Source: JAZREA01 sp045660545 (GTDB lineage Bacteria > Bacillota > Clostridia > Monoglobales > Firm-18). From it: a DNA stretch of 64,000 nucleotides. The stretch lies in the NCBI GenBank assembly GCA_045660545.1, contig JAZREA010000018.1, positions 21,731 through 85,730 on the forward strand. Reading direction: 5' to 3'. Positions 61,801-64,000 of the stretch are shown piece after piece (position 1 is the first letter of the stretch; each line of letters starts with the position of its first letter). The notes under the pieces were generated by a model that saw only the letters and a list, made by a program, of their open reading frames with translations, made no database searches and was not told the DNA's origin. The position numbers were made by a program, and so were the translations under genes.

Positions 61801-63508
61801 TCTACATTACAGTTTTGGTGATGAAACTGTCAAAAGCGAGGGTAAGCAATACAACTTTTCAAAAGAAGGTACAACAGTAAAATTTGTTGTTCCCGAAAAT
61901 ACTGAAGAAACCGAGTTTACTCTTTCGGATGGGTATATTGGTCTTGGGGTAATCGGTGTTACTGCTTTCCCTGATGATAGAGAAAGTCACAGAAATATTC
62001 CGGATGGTGGTGGCACAACAAGAGGAAGTGAAACAACCTTCCATACCCGTAGCATACTTCCTGATATTACTGTGAAGTCAGGTATGCTTCCAAGCGATAA
62101 TACGGCGCCGTACATTCGTGAAAATGCACCCAAAACTGCAACTCTTAATCTTGGAGGTACATATGCACTAAGTATGTCAAAGGTTTTTGTAGACCGAGAT
62201 AACGATGCTCTAACATATACAGCAAAAGTCAACGATAGTGAATTAACACAGATAGAAGATGATTATTACACTTTCACTCCTGATAGTGTTGGTACATATA
62301 CAATAACCTTTGTTGCCAAAGACAATGAAACAGAAAGTGATGCACATACTGTTACTTTAACAGTAAAAGAAAAAGCAAGTACCGGAAGTAACACTTCTAA
62401 GGAAGAATGGGATATTTCAGGAGATGAGATTGACGGATATGTAAATGTCAGCTTTATAGATAACGGAAAACGAGTTAAGGGAGAATCTAATGTCTCTTAT
62501 CCAAAAGCTCTTGGCACAATAATTTCATCAAAACGGGTGCCGTTTACTGATGGTGATACAGTTGCAGACGTAACTCTTCGTTTGCTTGATGCAATGGATT
62601 TTACATATCAGCACACAGGCACTACAAAGAACGGATTTTATCTTGCGTCCATCGGTGATTTCACTCTTAATGGCATTAGCTATGATTCTTTTGGTGAATT
62701 TGATGCAGGTGTAGGTTCAGGTTGGATGATTACACTCAATAAAACATTTATCGAATATGGCGCATCAGAATTTGAAGTAAAAAACGGAGATGTTATCAAA
62801 TGGCAATATACCTGTCAGCTTGGTAAAGATATTGGTGATCCATTCTATTCAAACCCGTCATTTTCGGGCAATCCCGGCGAAACAGATAACAAAACGAGCG
62901 AAGATTCTGTAGAGGAAAAAAATGAATCTGAAACCACAGATGAATCGGCTGTCGAAGAAACAATATTTTCCGATGTTAAAAAAGACGATTGGCATTATGA
63001 ATCTGTAAAGTATGTGTATGAAAATAACCTTATGCAAGGAACAGGTGCTGGATTTGAACCTGAAAGTAAAATGACAAGGGCGATGCTTGTAACCGTTCTT
63101 TACAGAATGGCCAATCCCAATGTAACAGAAAGTGCACACAACTTTGCAGATGTAGCATCAGGAAAGTGGTATTCTGATGCGGTTTTGTGGGCGGCATCAA
63201 ACGGAATTGTAAGCGGTGTTAGTGAAAATAAATTTGCGCCGAATGAGGATATTACCCGTGAACAAATGGCTCTTATTATCTATCGCTATGCAAAAATGCA
63301 AGGCTTTGATGTAAGCGAATCCTCAACTCTTGAAAGCTTTACAGATACAAGTGATGTGAGCGCTTGGGCACTCGGTGCAATTGGCTGGGCAAATTCCGTA
63401 ACACTTGTAAATGGCACAAGTGAAACCACACTTTCACCGAAAGCGACTGCAACCCGTGCACAGGTTGCAACAATTCTTATGCGTTTTTCCGAAACTGTTT
63501 CCAAATGA
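58814..63508 (+). CDS. secreted SLH-anchored protein with DUF4430 (transcobalamin-like) domain
   Basis: A 1564-residue exported protein. Signal peptide about 1-26 (ends 'MAICAATD'). Beta-rich, cadherin/Ig-like units occur at about 160-235, 360-455 ('FTDTDGDELVYSVKINGEEA') and 1095-1190 ('FVDRDNDALTYTAKVNDSEL'). A DUF4430 domain lies at about 1229-1345, with 'VGSGWMITLNKTFIEYGASEF' and 'NGDVIKWQYTC'. Three SLH repeats (about 1385-1560: 'FSDVKKDDWHYESVKYVYENN', 'FADVASGKWYSDAVLWAASNG', 'ALGAIGWANSVTL') would bind the cell wall. DUF4430 is related to the beta-domain of transcobalamin, and the gene follows a cobalamin riboswitch, so surface B12 capture is inferred. GTG start 10 bases after GAAAGGA. 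Confidence 0.88.
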   Translation: MNLKKFLSILLTLVMIIGMIPMAICAATDCTVTDNIIDITNKDIYKLTSSKYAKAINIKIDGAAVVKATEEGAVVNILLDAATSPDAVVSVTFGTENKMGTSYTLSGTVENVKIEDGEAQLSMKLEAKIRTITLGSVTYTLNFLVDKAPATVVPTRIVESDSKSTYSGVALDLNLKDYFKDAKEYYIVDDDAKTLIDGTTYTFKSFTDGIHTLLFSASNDIGECPDSVTVTIAVTKIASGAWLGISTDNGSVNYVQFTDADGNYIDGLTASLEDKNIVVSLPRTFEVNGKITATFDLTQNGGLPKLSTSNAFNASNDTKVFTNTLSKGMAQRTMYLYNAHPKAVSNVYTTYTISYAIENEIPVLAQSQNEPLTAEIVAGESFALDLAPIFTDTDGDELVYSVKINGEEAISADVNYSFTPTLGGTYELEFFAGDFMANSQESYKVILTVTNSTITYDMAVLLPDDITPAFYITNGYDENKTDIVGDVLTFEKGESTDGYCTYTVSVPENISLISVRDEVYGGMSIPASSESTIKLCKLQTEIIDFSDKVILGSFDVSCGGYKAVGVNGNFLLIPDAEYSFTASPENTSVYNTKTEVHKISEATHKVSIKVPYKNPKTVITTTGAKAKLFKYSNNYFVHTVYEPLATIDNNNGTSTHYFAADGDLSYRVSMEGKITKAGYIKTGNSVTVLYTEDDNLPTDTTDYFTETSDAAIVGDDSVLLNINQNNHISLEFGEAKTIKAYRTWQIIDLTYNNHIIEPDFHYNILSGEDVISLEPIENQPMTNGSGNWKKLTAIGEGMAIVEVTYDAIEITGSSFDGLYGASEPARCGLFVVTVGKNVPDVDFGIKSKSSAGSMVYNEVNAKPWDSEFDTLYFIGESGKIKLSPSFEGGNITEVAVSGNKGENYTVLEQTDGVYIAPIMSGNNIIRVTTDTGIAYKIVRGDKVELKVKNNTHPGKPINAGDEVSITLVGVHTPIAKIAGTYNPGYKNNTEGDGGVHLHYSFGDETVKSEGKQYNFSKEGTTVKFVVPENTEETEFTLSDGYIGLGVIGVTAFPDDRESHRNIPDGGGTTRGSETTFHTRSILPDITVKSGMLPSDNTAPYIRENAPKTATLNLGGTYALSMSKVFVDRDNDALTYTAKVNDSELTQIEDDYYTFTPDSVGTYTITFVAKDNETESDAHTVTLTVKEKASTGSNTSKEEWDISGDEIDGYVNVSFIDNGKRVKGESNVSYPKALGTIISSKRVPFTDGDTVADVTLRLLDAMDFTYQHTGTTKNGFYLASIGDFTLNGISYDSFGEFDAGVGSGWMITLNKTFIEYGASEFEVKNGDVIKWQYTCQLGKDIGDPFYSNPSFSGNPGETDNKTSEDSVEEKNESETTDESAVEETIFSDVKKDDWHYESVKYVYENNLMQGTGAGFEPESKMTRAMLVTVLYRMANPNVTESAHNFADVASGKWYSDAVLWAASNGIVSGVSENKFAPNEDITREQMALIIYRYAKMQGFDVSESSTLESFTDTSDVSAWALGAIGWANSVTLVNGTSETTLSPKATATRAQVATILMRFSETVSK

Positions 63509-63527
63509 ATTAAGGAAGTGATGAGCC

Positions 63528-64000
63528 TTGAAACAATACAAAAACAAAGTAATAGCCTGTGTTGTCATCATAACTGTATTGGCTTTTCTCTTTTGGTATG
63601 GAGGTGATTCTCCGGGACTTCGCGGCTGGACTCAACAATCAGAAAAAACAATCTCTGCAAATTCAGATAACAAATCTCAAGAGCAAGAGACAACACAAAA
63701 GATTGCAGACAAAAAAAGCGGAGACGAACAGCCTCTGACAACTGCCAAAGAAGAAAAAGAACCTTCTCAGGAAACAACATTGGATGAAATTAAACAAATG
63801 AATGAAGAATACTGCGAGAATCAGGGAATGATTATAGATGATGCTACGGGAAAGGATAAATACGAAACCGATCCCGTTCCCGAAGGACAGCCCATACCTG
63901 TTGAGCCTGAGGATGTTGTAATAACAGATACGGAATATACTTGTATTTTATCTGTAAGATGTGATACAATCCTTAATAATATTGAGTGGCTGGATAGCGA
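63528..64000 (+). CDS. membrane-anchored DUF4430-type protein, 3'-truncated by the window edge
   Basis: The TTG at 63528 (12 bases after AAGGA, 63512-63516) opens a frame that runs off the end; 157 residues are visible. A membrane anchor spans about residues 8-24, followed by a polar, Gln/Lys/Glu-rich linker to about 130, then 'TCILSVRCDTILNNIEWLD', the usual opening of a DUF4430 domain in such proteins. It follows the SLH protein by 19 bases and so is under the same riboswitch. I infer a membrane-proximal cobalamin-binding partner. The completed domain is outside the window. Confidence 0.75.
   Translation, partial: MKQYKNKVIACVVIITVLAFLFWYGGDSPGLRGWTQQSEKTISANSDNKSQEQETTQKIADKKSGDEQPLTTAKEEKEPSQETTLDEIKQMNEEYCENQGMIIDDATGKDKYETDPVPEGQPIPVEPEDVVITDTEYTCILSVRCDTILNNIEWLDS

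Overview
The window is a chromosomal segment of a low-GC, spore-forming member of the Clostridia (Firmicutes). This is inferred from its gene content: DUF881/DUF1290 proteins ahead of ftsZ, spoVG, a cotJC-type spore-coat gene, ireB, addAB, murT/gatD, strong AGGAGG ribosome binding sites, TTG/GTG starts and a tandem glycine riboswitch. I cannot name the genus. No rRNA, tRNA, CRISPR array or complete insertion sequence was recognised.

Layout. 1-8.9 kb: cell division and housekeeping (DUF881 protein cut by the left edge, DUF1290 protein, ftsZ, polA, coaE, a lytic transglycosylase, an M18 aminopeptidase, htpG). 8.9-11.5 kb: small membrane and zinc-ribbon proteins of unknown role, a PspC protein and an ICMT-like methyltransferase. 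11.7-28.7 kb: single transporters and metabolic genes, several with their own promoter and terminator (putP-type symporter, PHP phosphatase, orphan eutH, opine-dehydrogenase-family enzyme, AraC regulator divergent from a PHP protein, EamA transporter, DUF4153 protein, iron-dependent alcohol dehydrogenase, YdcF, histidine phosphatase, ZIP transporter, glycine riboswitch with AGCS symporter, MFS transporter). 28.8-32.8 kb: a uronate catabolic unit, with an AraC regulator divergent from kduI, a GH88 hydrolase and an unrecognised alpha-toroid-like protein. 32.9-57.1 kb: housekeeping (nrdR, PHP protein, murC, spoVG, addBA, pheST, ireB, murJ, O-antigen-ligase-like protein, two DUF4330 proteins, murT-gatD, a CxxC protein, an OGG-type glycosylase, prs, pth, sstT).

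57.2-64 kb looks accessory. A cotJC-type gene has lost its 5' end. Next to the break lies a short AT-rich segment with a MobC-like gene, flanked by imperfect inverted repeats. Beyond it a cobalamin riboswitch with a rho-independent terminator leads into a 1564-residue secreted protein carrying a transcobalamin-like DUF4430 domain and three SLH repeats. A second, membrane-anchored protein with a DUF4430-like start follows and runs off the right edge. Together these suggest a cobalamin-controlled surface system for capturing B12 or a related corrinoid. This is the most interesting locus in the window.

Regulation readable from sequence: many sigma-A promoters with 16-18 bp spacers, several with an extended -10; two riboswitches; a 21-bp-period direct repeat overlapping the kduI -35, as expected for AraC activation; and compact joints where the arm or T-run of one gene's terminator supplies the -35 of the next promoter.
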